From positions 1 through 64,000 of the forward strand of contig JABDHA010000006.1 in NCBI GenBank assembly GCA_013285705.1: DNA of 64,000 bases. The letters are read 5' to 3'. The DNA is from Acidobacteriota bacterium. Lineage in GTDB: Bacteria; Acidobacteriota; Terriglobia; Terriglobales; Acidobacteriaceae. A model generated the notes under the pieces. That model ran no database searches. It had not been told where the DNA came from and saw only the letters and a list, made by a program, of their open reading frames with translations. This document shows positions 47,973 to 57,119 of the stretch, one piece after another (positions within the stretch are counted from its first letter, which is position 1; every line of letters starts with the position of its first letter). The position numbers were made by a program, and so were the translations under genes.

Positions 47973-49195
47973 ATGATAAAAATCATCCATCATCTATAGA
48001 TCATGCATCTGCGTCGGATACCTCCAGCGCAAGTGGCCTACTCGCCGGCAACCGACTTCTGATCGCAGTAGCTTTTCTCTTCCTCCTGATTGCGTTCGGA
48101 ATCTTTAACGGGATCCGTGCGCGTGTCGAAGCTGCGACGGAACTGCGTACGGTAGCGCGGGCATCAGCGATCCCGGTTGTAGAGGTGATTCACCCGAAGC
48201 TGGGAGCGGATGGCCAGGAGGTTGCGTTACCTGGAAATGCGCAGGCCTTCAACGACACTCCGATCTATGCGCGCACCAGCGGCTACGTGGAGCATTGGTA
48301 TGTCGATATTGGTGCGCATGTAAAACAGGGACAGCTGTTGGCTCTGATCCAGACTCCTGAACTCGATCAACAATTGGAACAGGCCCGGGCCGACCTGAAG
48401 ACTGCTCAGGCGAATCTGGAGATTGCCCAGATTACCGCAACACGCTGGCAGAATCTGCTCAAGACAAATTCGGTTTCGCAGCAGGAGACTGATCAGGCAG
48501 TGAGCGATCTCAATGCGAAACGTGCGCTTGTCGACTCCAACAAGGCAAACGTCGACCGCCTCGGGCAGCTGCAGGCGTTTGAACGAATCACCGCGCCGTT
48601 CGATGGCGTCATCACCGCCCGCAATACCGATGTGGGAGCGCTGATCCAGGCTGGGGACAACTCGGTGCCGAAAGAGATTTTCCACCTCGCCTCCATCCGG
48701 AAGCTGCGTGTTTACATTCCCGTCCCCGAAGTCTACGCCGCTTACGTGCGCAATGGGGAATCAGTGAAAGTGACCCTCGATGCATTTCCCAATGAGGAGT
48801 TCCCCGGGACGGTAGTCCGCAATTCGGATGCCATCGACCTGAACTCGCGCACCCTCAACGTTGAAGTCGATGTAGACAACGCCACAGGCCGTTTGTTTCC
48901 GGGAGCCTATGCCTTCGTTCATCTCAAGATTCCCGCCGGAACGGGTGCAGTTACGATTCCCTCAAATGCTTTGCTTTTCCGCTCTGAGGGATTGCGCGCA
49001 GGCGTGGTTCGCAACAGCCACATCGTCCTCACGCCGATTACCATCGGTCAGGATTACGGAAGCGCCGTCGAAATCCTCTCCGGGCTGACTCTCAACGACG
49101 CAGTGATCGTGAACCCGTCCGATTCACTGGCAGATGGAACCGCTGTCCGCGTTCGCGCAAAGCCAGCAGATCCCGCAAGTAAGGTGCAGCCATGA
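47969..49195 (+). CDS. RND periplasmic adaptor (HlyD/MFP)
   Basis: VALPGNAQAFNDTPIYARTSGYVEHWYVDIGAHVKQGQLLALIQTPELDQQLEQARADL. ATGA overlap with the upstream stop. Confidence 0.93.
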   Translation: MNDKNHPSSIDHASASDTSSASGLLAGNRLLIAVAFLFLLIAFGIFNGIRARVEAATELRTVARASAIPVVEVIHPKLGADGQEVALPGNAQAFNDTPIYARTSGYVEHWYVDIGAHVKQGQLLALIQTPELDQQLEQARADLKTAQANLEIAQITATRWQNLLKTNSVSQQETDQAVSDLNAKRALVDSNKANVDRLGQLQAFERITAPFDGVITARNTDVGALIQAGDNSVPKEIFHLASIRKLRVYIPVPEVYAAYVRNGESVKVTLDAFPNEEFPGTVVRNSDAIDLNSRTLNVEVDVDNATGRLFPGAYAFVHLKIPAGTGAVTIPSNALLFRSEGLRAGVVRNSHIVLTPITIGQDYGSAVEILSGLTLNDAVIVNPSDSLADGTAVRVRAKPADPASKVQP

Positions 49196-50646
49196 CACTG
49201 CGTGGACTCATTTCAGTAAGCACATTGCCGCTTCTGTTAACCGGCTGCATGGTTGGTCCGAAGTACAGTAAGCCGGATGTGCCTTCAGCCCCGGCCTTCA
49301 AGGAAACGTCGGAATGGAAGGAGGGCGACGGGTGGAAGGTCGCGCAACCAAACGATACCGCACTGCGTGGAAAGTGGTGGGAGCTCTATGGGGATGCAAA
49401 GCTGAATGAAGTAGAAGATGAGGTAGATCCCTCGAATCAAACCCTGAAAGAAGCTGAAGCAAATTTTCGCCAGGCTCGCACCGCGATTCGATTCAACCGT
49501 GCCGCAGAAGCACCAACGATCGGTGTCGCGCCCAGTATCTCGGCGGTCCGCGCCTCGGCCAACCAGCCCTATTTCACCCCCTCCCTGGTAAACAACGGCA
49601 CTGGACAGTTCACACTTCCGGTCGACCTGTCATACGAGGTGGACCTCTGGGGACGCATTCGCCGAACCATTACCGCATCGAAAGAACAGGCACAGGCCAG
49701 CGCTGCAGATCTGGACACCGTGCGGTTAAGTCTGCACGCCGAGGTTGCAATCGACTACTTTGAGCTTCGCAGCGCTGACGCACAAAAGCAGCTGCTGGAC
49801 GACACCGTCAAAGCATACAGCGATGCACTCCAACTAACCAAGTATCGTTTCGAAGGCGGGGCAGCCCCAAAAGCAGACGTAGCCCAGGCTCAGACACAGC
49901 TTGATGAAACGCGCGTGCAGGCTTCCGACATCATGGTGCAGCGAGCGCAATACGAGCATGCGCTGGCAATTCTCATCGGCGAACCTCCAGCGCAGTTTCG
50001 CCTTCCCCCAATTCCAATCAATCTGCAGGCTCCTGCAATGCCCGACATTCCCGTGACTCTACCGGCGCAGTTGCTGGAGCGCCGTCCTGATATTGCGGAA
50101 ACGGAGCGGCGCATGGCCGCGGCAAATGAGCAGATCGGCATCGCGAAGGCTGCATACTATCCCACGCTCAATATTGCCGCTGTCGCCGGTCTGCAAGGGA
50201 GCTCCGTGCTGAACTGGTTCAATTGGCCAAGCCGTTTTTGGGCAGTGGGGCCAACTCTCTCTGAAACGATATTTGATGCCGGCAGACGCAGAGCCACCAC
50301 CGAATCAGCTCTAGCTGCATACGACGGAACCGTCGCCAACTACCGTCAGACCGTGCTGAATGCCTATCAGCAGGTCGAAGACAATCTTGTTGCACTTCAT
50401 ATTTTGAATACAGAATCAACCCAGCAGCATTCAGCTACAGCTTCAGCAGAGGAATCACTCCAACTCTCCCAGAACCGCTACGCGGGTGGAGTCGACACCT
50501 ATCTCCAGGTGGTTATCTGGCAAACCACGGCGCTCACCAACGAACGCAATGATATCGACATCATGCGTCGGCGGCTTGAGGCAAACGTTCTGCTAATCAA
50601 AGCACTGGGCGGAGGATGGGACATCAGCAGCTTGCCCCGTTTCTAG
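49192..50646 (+). CDS. NodT-type efflux outer membrane lipoprotein
   Basis: LPLLLTGCMVGPKYSKPDVPSAPAF; WWELYGDAKLNEV; LLERRPDIAETERRMAAANEQIGIAKAAYYPTLNI. ATGA overlap with the adaptor gene. Confidence 0.94.
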   Translation: MTLRGLISVSTLPLLLTGCMVGPKYSKPDVPSAPAFKETSEWKEGDGWKVAQPNDTALRGKWWELYGDAKLNEVEDEVDPSNQTLKEAEANFRQARTAIRFNRAAEAPTIGVAPSISAVRASANQPYFTPSLVNNGTGQFTLPVDLSYEVDLWGRIRRTITASKEQAQASAADLDTVRLSLHAEVAIDYFELRSADAQKQLLDDTVKAYSDALQLTKYRFEGGAAPKADVAQAQTQLDETRVQASDIMVQRAQYEHALAILIGEPPAQFRLPPIPINLQAPAMPDIPVTLPAQLLERRPDIAETERRMAAANEQIGIAKAAYYPTLNIAAVAGLQGSSVLNWFNWPSRFWAVGPTLSETIFDAGRRRATTESALAAYDGTVANYRQTVLNAYQQVEDNLVALHILNTESTQQHSATASAEESLQLSQNRYAGGVDTYLQVVIWQTTALTNERNDIDIMRRRLEANVLLIKALGGGWDISSLPRF

Positions 50647-50656
50647 ACTGCGAGAG

Positions 50657-51538
50657 TTGGCAAATCCTATGCTATCGACGAAATACAAGATTCTTTATCC
50701 GGTCGACTTTTCAAAGCGTTCCACATTAGCCACGCAGCAGGTGAAGGTATGGGTCGAACACTTTCGTGCTGTTCTGGATACGCTGCACATAGTCGACAAC
50801 AATACATCTGGACCTCTGACGAACCTGCACGATCCTGCACTCTACCAGGAGCAGTCCCGCGTTGTATCAAGGCGCACCGCGGATCTGAAACACTTCTCCG
50901 ATCATTATTTCGGTGAGAATGTAGCTCGCGCTGTCGTTCTAAATGGCAACATAGCTGACCAGATTCAGCACTTCGCGGATCGTGAGCAGGCTGATCTGAT
51001 TATGTTGCCTCGAAATCATCAGAGGCTAATAGCCCGCATCTTTCACGACTCGTTGACGGCAACACTCCTCGAGCGCTGCAAAGCCTCCATATGGATGACA
51101 GAGCACCTCGAAGTCGCGAGTCCCTCGGTCCCAAACCATATTCTTTGTACCGTGCAATTTGGACACGATGCGACAGCGGATGCGCACAACCACCGCATTC
51201 TTCAAACAGTTCGAGACCTTGTGTCCAGTTTCCGGGCTCATGTGACATTCGTCCACATCACTGGCAACAAAAACACGAGCGAGCCCTCGACTGAACTGCG
51301 AACGAAGGCTCTACCCATGTCGTGGCTAGAGCAAGCACGCGCTTTATTCGGAAGCTCCGTAAAGCTCCTGAGAACGTCAGGCAGCGTCATCGCTGGCATC
51401 AGAGAAACTGCACGCCAGATAGAGGCTGACCTGATCGTCGTTGGACGCATGCACCCAGGAGCCCTGAGTTTTGGACGACAGAGTCGCATATTGAAAATCG
51501 ATCATGCCGTGCACTGCCCTGTTCTTAGCGTGTGGTAA
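50657..51538 (+). CDS. tandem-domain universal stress protein
   Basis: YKILYPVDFSKRSTLATQQVKVW...; second half EADLIVVGRMHPGALSFGRQSRILKIDHAVHCPVLSVW. TTG 50657 or ATG 50669 start. Confidence 0.82.
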   Translation: MANPMLSTKYKILYPVDFSKRSTLATQQVKVWVEHFRAVLDTLHIVDNNTSGPLTNLHDPALYQEQSRVVSRRTADLKHFSDHYFGENVARAVVLNGNIADQIQHFADREQADLIMLPRNHQRLIARIFHDSLTATLLERCKASIWMTEHLEVASPSVPNHILCTVQFGHDATADAHNHRILQTVRDLVSSFRAHVTFVHITGNKNTSEPSTELRTKALPMSWLEQARALFGSSVKLLRTSGSVIAGIRETARQIEADLIVVGRMHPGALSFGRQSRILKIDHAVHCPVLSVW

Positions 51539-52826
51539 GACTGCGATCCGCCAGCTCGGCTGTCTCATAATTTTGGAATGCCTCTTCGATGATATCGGCG
51601 GCCACATCCAGCCCACGCGTCTTTGAAATCACCTTCTGGAAATAACCAGCCCGCTCGCAATAGCTCGGGTCTTGCAAAACTTTCTCGATCAAACCCCTCA
51701 GGCGGTCCGTTGTTAGCTCGTCCACTTCTATGAATTCGCCTGCGCCATGATGTGCAATTCTGGCGGCAACTCCTGGCTGGTCATAGCCTATTGGAATCGC
51801 AACCATGGGCACTCCATGCGCCAGAGATTCAAGCGTTGTATTCAGTCCAGCATGCGTAATGCAAAGCGCTGCACGCTTCAACAATTCAATTTGAGGAGCA
51901 GAGCGAACGACAATCGTATTTGAAGGAATAGGGCCCAGACTCTCTGGATGAATATTCTTGCCAACGGAAAGTACAACTTGAACATCTTCCAGTGGCGCAA
52001 CCGCTTCAAGAATGTGTGTGTACACATCATATAGACCATTCACGAGTGTCCCCAGTGAAGCGTAAATAAGAGGTTTGTCCGTCAATTTGTCCCATGGAAA
52101 AAGTACCGGCTCCCTGCCGTCATCGTCGTGGAACGGACCAGCGTAGTGAAACTGTGCCGGCCATGGGATTCCAGGAAAATCGAACTCCTTCGGCGTCTGA
52201 GTGATTACGGCCAACTTGGAAACAGTCGCAGCAGGATCATTCCAATCGATCTCGAGTCCAACCTTTTCAGCATAAGTCCTCGCGACTTCCGCTAGCGGGC
52301 CAAGTATCGCGCCCATCTTATGTAAATTCTCAGCGTTTCGATTAAGTCCTTCCGGAGAAGTATCAAGCGGGGAGCTGAAAAGAGAGGGTGGAGTTGCTCC
52401 CGAGAAATCGAGGTGAAGAACATTCCAAATGTGTACATAAGGGATGGACATGCTTAGAGGAACAAGCTCGATGAAGAAGTGGATCGTGTCGATTACCAAA
52501 ACCTCAACGCCTGTCGTGGCTAATTTTTCAGCCAGGTAGTCGAGGGTCACTCGGGTCAGGTCAGGATTTAGATCCTCACACGAATGCCGCACTACCTCAA
52601 AGCCATGCAACTGTGCCACGGAACTATAGACTTTTTCGATAGAACCGACGGGATATTCTCTTTCGCCGTAGGGCACGAAGTCGAGACCCGCAGCGCGAGC
52701 GAATGGTTCGACATCGGGAACGCCAAAAAATACCACTTCATTGCCGCGTGATTGCAGTCTGCGTGCGAGCGCCGTCATGGGGTTCAAATGCCCTGACAAG
52801 GGCATGCTCACGAAACCAATTTTCAT
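51525..52826 (-). CDS. UDP-glycosyltransferase family (MGT/GT1-like) glycosyltransferase
   Basis: MKIGFVSMPLSGHLNPMTALARRLQSRGNEVVFFG; ALCITHAGLNTTLESLAHGVPMVAIPIGYDQPGVAARI donor-binding motif. Confidence 0.93.
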   Translation of the reverse strand: MKIGFVSMPLSGHLNPMTALARRLQSRGNEVVFFGVPDVEPFARAAGLDFVPYGEREYPVGSIEKVYSSVAQLHGFEVVRHSCEDLNPDLTRVTLDYLAEKLATTGVEVLVIDTIHFFIELVPLSMSIPYVHIWNVLHLDFSGATPPSLFSSPLDTSPEGLNRNAENLHKMGAILGPLAEVARTYAEKVGLEIDWNDPAATVSKLAVITQTPKEFDFPGIPWPAQFHYAGPFHDDDGREPVLFPWDKLTDKPLIYASLGTLVNGLYDVYTHILEAVAPLEDVQVVLSVGKNIHPESLGPIPSNTIVVRSAPQIELLKRAALCITHAGLNTTLESLAHGVPMVAIPIGYDQPGVAARIAHHGAGEFIEVDELTTDRLRGLIEKVLQDPSYCERAGYFQKVISKTRGLDVAADIIEEAFQNYETAELADRSLTTR

Positions 52827-53117
52827 TGTTGCTCCTTCTTTCGCTCACCTGAGCCGCAGCACGGCTCAGGCAATGATTCTCGCCTTATATTCAGTGCCGA
52901 AATTGTGTCCTGCTATAAGAACCCGGCTGAGCAGGTTCTATTCCACGATGGAGGGATGAGGGGCTCGGCAGTACGGCAAGACGCACCTCACGGCGCGCAG
53001 ACAGGGCGAGGAACGATTCACTCTTGAGGATGGATTGTGATTGCGCCGTGAGTCGCTCAGCAAAGGTAGTGAGAGCAGCGATCCATTCGACATCTGAGCC
53101 GCAACTGGTTAAACAGA

Positions 53118-53143
53118 AAGGCCCGCCTCATGAGGCGGGCCTT
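53118..53143. terminator. intrinsic-terminator-like hairpin
   Basis: AAGGCCCGCCTCA/TGAGGCGGGCCTT perfect 13-bp arms without spacer, just 3' of the 53165-53602 minus-strand gene. Confidence 0.7.
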
Positions 53144-53164
53144 CCACTCAGTCCATGCAATTCT

Positions 53165-53602
53165 CTATCTGTGACCACCACCGGGGTGACCACCGCCTGA
53201 AAATCCAGCGCTGTGCTCATGGCCCCCATCATGGCCGGGATCGCCGATGTGGCCTTGTCCGTCGCGGGCTTCGTTCGCCTGGAAGTGCTGGAAGGGCTGT
53301 GCCCCACGCTCGGGTAGCGGTCCGTGGTAACCATGACGTGGATCCCAGCGGTTATCGACGTGGCCGTAGAAGCCATGAGGGCCATGGAACCACGGGCCGG
53401 CCCCGATGAAAATTCCGCCGGTAAACCAATCCGGCCCATAGAAGCCGTAAGGAGCACAGTCATAAGGCGCATAGTCGAAATATCCGTATGGGCATACCGG
53501 CGCCGCTCCAATGTTGATGGAAACTTGAGCGGGTGCCACCGACACGCTGCTCACCAGCGCAACCGTGAGAGCAGAGAAAACGAGCGATTTCCACCGATTC
53601 AT
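53165..53602 (-). CDS. secreted Gly/His/Tyr-rich hypothetical protein
   Basis: Signal peptide MNRWKSLVFSALTVALVSSVSVAPA; APVCPYGYFDYAPYDCAPYGFYGPDWFTGGIFIGAGPWFHG; C-terminal GHDGGHEHSAGFSGGGHPGGGHR. Confidence 0.75.
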   Translation of the reverse strand: MNRWKSLVFSALTVALVSSVSVAPAQVSINIGAAPVCPYGYFDYAPYDCAPYGFYGPDWFTGGIFIGAGPWFHGPHGFYGHVDNRWDPRHGYHGPLPERGAQPFQHFQANEARDGQGHIGDPGHDGGHEHSAGFSGGGHPGGGHR

Positions 53603-53750
53603 GATTTCTTTGATACCTCCGGTTTGAGTCTAACGGAGGATTGCAGTGTGTGTCTCAACGCAGCTTCCATCCCGGGCAATTAAATCCTCGCGGATGTTCC
53701 TGAGTGCACTGGGACTTTTGTAACAACGAGTGACGTAATTAGGATGCAGA

Positions 53751-56360
53751 CTATTCGGCGCGAAGAGCCTCCACTGGATTTACCGACGCCGCGCGTCGTG
53801 CCGGCAGAAAACTTGCCGCCAGTGACGCCAGACCGAGCAACACGGAGACGCAAACCAAAGTGACTGCGTCCCATGCTTGAACGCCGAACAGCAGGCTACG
53901 CATCAGCATCGACGTTCCCAGGGAACAAAACAGTCCGATCGTCAGCCCTGCCAAGGTCAGCCATGCTGCTTGTCGAATGACGAGATTGTAGACAGAGCTG
54001 CGCTGTGCCCCAAGCGCCATGCGCACGCCTATCTCGCGCGTTCTCTGGCCTACTGAATAGGCAATCACCCCATAGAGCCCGACCACGCCGAGTATCAATG
54101 CCATCGCTGCGAATCCGCCCACCAGCCATGCAGAAAAGCGGTGCAACAGGGCGGCTTGCGTCACGTCAATTTTCTCGATCATGGTCGCTTCATCGGATAC
54201 ACCCAAATTCAAATTGATCTGATGCAGCGTGCTCACGAGCACCGGCAGGAGTGCGCTCGCATCCTGCGAAGAGCGCACGACCAGAGTGAACGAGTGATCG
54301 CCCGTTTGGTTGATGGGGAAATATTCTGTGGGCGCAATGCCGACATCGAGCGGACCTTCGCGAACGTCCTCGACTACGCCGACAATCTGCCAGACGGATG
54401 GAACTCCGCCCTCATCATCTGCGATGCTCTGGCCAATTGGATCTTGAAAAGGAAAATACTTTCGCGCAAGCGCCTCATTAATCACAGTCACACCGGGCCT
54501 CGAAGCATCATCAGTTTCAGTGAAGTATCGTCCCCTTACTAACGTCGCTTTGAGCGTAGGCAGATAATTCGCGCTTACATGGCGCTCGTTCACCTCGTTA
54601 TGCTCGCCGTGATATGTCCTTCCCACAATTCTGATTCCATCGGTGGGGCAGTTGCACCCGACCGGAAGCCTGCTCGTCAGTCCTGCCGATTCGACACCCG
54701 GCAAGCTTGTGGCACGTCGCACAACTTCACGGTAAAGCTCGATCGTCTGCTCGCTCGTCGGATAAATCGTGCCGGGTACGGCGACTTCTGTGGTTGCAAG
54801 ATGATTTGCGTCAAATCCGAGAGGCACGTGCAGAAGGCGATAAAAGCTCCGTCCCAACAATCCCGCACCTGCAAGAAGCACGACTGCAATTGCAAGTTCA
54901 AAGACGACCAGATTCGCACCCAGCCTGCGCCAGATCTGGCTGGCTGCACCGCGACCGCCGTCCGGCAATCCGGCGCGTATTCGCTGAAATGAAAGCCGCA
55001 ACATCGGCGTGATTGCCAGCAGCAGTGCCGCCAGCGCGGCAACCGCGACAGCAAATCCTGCGGTGTGCGCGTTCAACCCAACCCCACCAAGGAACGGCAT
55101 ACCTGACGCCATATCTTTAGGAACCAGTCGAACCAGGAGCCTCATGAGGGCAGCGGCAACAATGATGCCTGCCCCGCTGCCGAGCACCGCAAGAAACAAC
55201 CCTTCGGTTGCGAATTGTTTTACTAATCGTGCTGGCGTTGCGCCGAGCGCGCCACGTACCGCAATCTCGCGCCTGCGATTTTCTGCGCGCGCCAGAACAA
55301 GGCTGCTCACATTGACGCATGCAATCAACAACAGCAGTCCCGCTCCGCTGAGTAACGTCAGCAAAATGGGCCGCACATCGCCAACCACTACCTCCGAGAA
55401 AGGAGTGACACTCGCGTTCAGATCATGTCCGGTGATGGCATATTGCCGTTGGAGTTGTTTAGAAATCGACCTCATTTCAGCCCGCGCTGATTGCACCGTC
55501 ACACCGTCGCGTAGCCTTCCAATTCCAAAAAAGTTGTAGAAAGTCCGCGAATGCTCGTGCGGACTCAACACATTGATGGGAACCCAGAACTCGGCGTTGC
55601 CGCTCAGCGCGAAGGAAAACGACCGCGGCAGCACGCCGATAACCGTATAGGGCTGATTATCCAGGTCTACGGTTCGCCCAACCACATCGGGCCGCGCGCC
55701 TAACCGACCAGCCCACGCCCCATAACTCAGGATCACGACATTGGGCCCGCCTGGCCGATCTTCACCGGAGTTGAAGTCTCGCCCCAAGATAGGCTGTACG
55801 CCAAGAGTGCGAAAAAATCCGCCGCTCACCCGTTCGCCCTGCACCGGCTCCGCGCCTGAGCTGGTGCGCAGAAGATAGCCGCTTCCTGTATAGATATCGA
55901 GCGAGCTGAACGACTTGTTCTGAGCCTGCCAGTCAAGAAAATCAGGATACGAAAGCGGCCAGCCCGGCAACTCGGTGTCGCTCTCGTTTACAGACATGAT
56001 CCGGCCAGGATTCGCGTACGGCAGCGGTTCCAGCAGCGCAGCATCGACAAATGCAAAGATAGCGACGCCCGTGCCAATGCCGAGAGCGAGCACGAGAATG
56101 GCAACGGTGGCAAAGCCCGGATTTCTAGCGAGCTGACGAATCGCGAATTTGATATCGCGGAGCAGATTGTCGAACCAAACCATGCGGCTTCTGAGATAGA
56201 AGCGTTCTTGCGCCGTCTGCACATTGCCGAACTCGACTTTTGCTCTGCGCCGCGCTTCCTCTTCGCTTAAGCCTTCACTCTCTAATTCATCCGCTTCGAG
56301 TTCGAGATGCGCTTTGATCTCCTCGGCAAAATCGTCTGTGCTGCGTCTGCGTCTGAACAT
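53751..56360 (-). CDS. ADOP-like permease with N-terminal helical extension
   Basis: MFRRRRSTDDFAEEIKAHLELEADELESEGLSEEEARRRAKVEFGN; IRQLARNPGFATVAILVLALGIGTGVAIFAFV; terminal LPARRAASVNPVEALRAE. Confidence 0.92.
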   Translation of the reverse strand: MFRRRRSTDDFAEEIKAHLELEADELESEGLSEEEARRRAKVEFGNVQTAQERFYLRSRMVWFDNLLRDIKFAIRQLARNPGFATVAILVLALGIGTGVAIFAFVDAALLEPLPYANPGRIMSVNESDTELPGWPLSYPDFLDWQAQNKSFSSLDIYTGSGYLLRTSSGAEPVQGERVSGGFFRTLGVQPILGRDFNSGEDRPGGPNVVILSYGAWAGRLGARPDVVGRTVDLDNQPYTVIGVLPRSFSFALSGNAEFWVPINVLSPHEHSRTFYNFFGIGRLRDGVTVQSARAEMRSISKQLQRQYAITGHDLNASVTPFSEVVVGDVRPILLTLLSGAGLLLLIACVNVSSLVLARAENRRREIAVRGALGATPARLVKQFATEGLFLAVLGSGAGIIVAAALMRLLVRLVPKDMASGMPFLGGVGLNAHTAGFAVAVAALAALLLAITPMLRLSFQRIRAGLPDGGRGAASQIWRRLGANLVVFELAIAVVLLAGAGLLGRSFYRLLHVPLGFDANHLATTEVAVPGTIYPTSEQTIELYREVVRRATSLPGVESAGLTSRLPVGCNCPTDGIRIVGRTYHGEHNEVNERHVSANYLPTLKATLVRGRYFTETDDASRPGVTVINEALARKYFPFQDPIGQSIADDEGGVPSVWQIVGVVEDVREGPLDVGIAPTEYFPINQTGDHSFTLVVRSSQDASALLPVLVSTLHQINLNLGVSDEATMIEKIDVTQAALLHRFSAWLVGGFAAMALILGVVGLYGVIAYSVGQRTREIGVRMALGAQRSSVYNLVIRQAAWLTLAGLTIGLFCSLGTSMLMRSLLFGVQAWDAVTLVCVSVLLGLASLAASFLPARRAASVNPVEALRAE

Positions 56361-56363
56361 GAC

Positions 56364-56729
56364 TTAGACCTCCTCGCTGCTCGGTCCCCCATCCAGGATC
56401 AGTCCCATCGCTCGCGTCAATCGCTGCCATTCGGTGGTTTTTTCTACAAGCTGCTGGCGTCCTTTAGGTGTCAATGAATAAAAGCGCGCCTTGCGATTGT
56501 TCTCGCTCACGCCCCACTTGGCGCTGATCCATTTCTTGTCTTCAAGCCGCTGCAGCGCAAGATAGAGCGAACCATGATCGACAAAAAAGACCTCTTCCGA
56601 CTGGCGGAGTATGCAGCGCGCTATACCTTGTCCGTGACGCGCACCGAGTACCAGGGTTTTCAGAATGAGCAGGTCAAGCGTGCCCTGCAATAGAGCAATG
56701 CGATCTTCGGAATTATTTTGGGAAGGCAT
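56364..56729 (-). CDS. PadR family transcriptional regulator
   Basis: [68 protein letters not shown]. Start 56729 supported by the shared operator/start-codon layout; 3 bp upstream of the permease. Confidence 0.93.
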   Translation of the reverse strand: MPSQNNSEDRIALLQGTLDLLILKTLVLGARHGQGIARCILRQSEEVFFVDHGSLYLALQRLEDKKWISAKWGVSENNRKARFYSLTPKGRQQLVEKTTEWQRLTRAMGLILDGGPSSEEV

Positions 56730-56767
56730 CCGACCCAAGAATGGCATAGCCTCGGGTCGGATGTCAA
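56725..56767 (-). promoter_or_regulatory. PadR operator/promoter overlapping the padR start codon (second copy)
   Basis: Minus strand TTGACATCCGACCCGAGG-N9-TCTTGGGTCGGATGCC: 13 of 16 arm positions complementary, includes TTGACA and the ATG. Confidence 0.7.
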
Positions 56768-57119
56768 CAGGAATATACGAGCCCTGAATGGTCACCGTAT
56801 GATGTTGCCGTTTGCGTTGCTCGGGTCAACGCTCGACTGGACCGTGGCGCGCGGCCGGAAGCTTTCTTTCCAGGTAACGTAGAACTCCTGTGCGCATAGA
56901 GTCTGATTGCTGGCAACTGAATATGAGAAGACGCCGACATGGCAGATGCGGCGAGAAGTTCAATCGACGAATCAATCGCAAAACGAAAGTCATTGGAGGC
57001 TTCCCTCCAGCGAATTCGCGAGAGGAAAATATGTGGCGGTCATGGCTGAATGTATATATAAATTGCAGAGGCTTCCGTATCTTTGAAAGTCGAGACCCAA
57101 GGGCCGAATAAGTTCCAAA

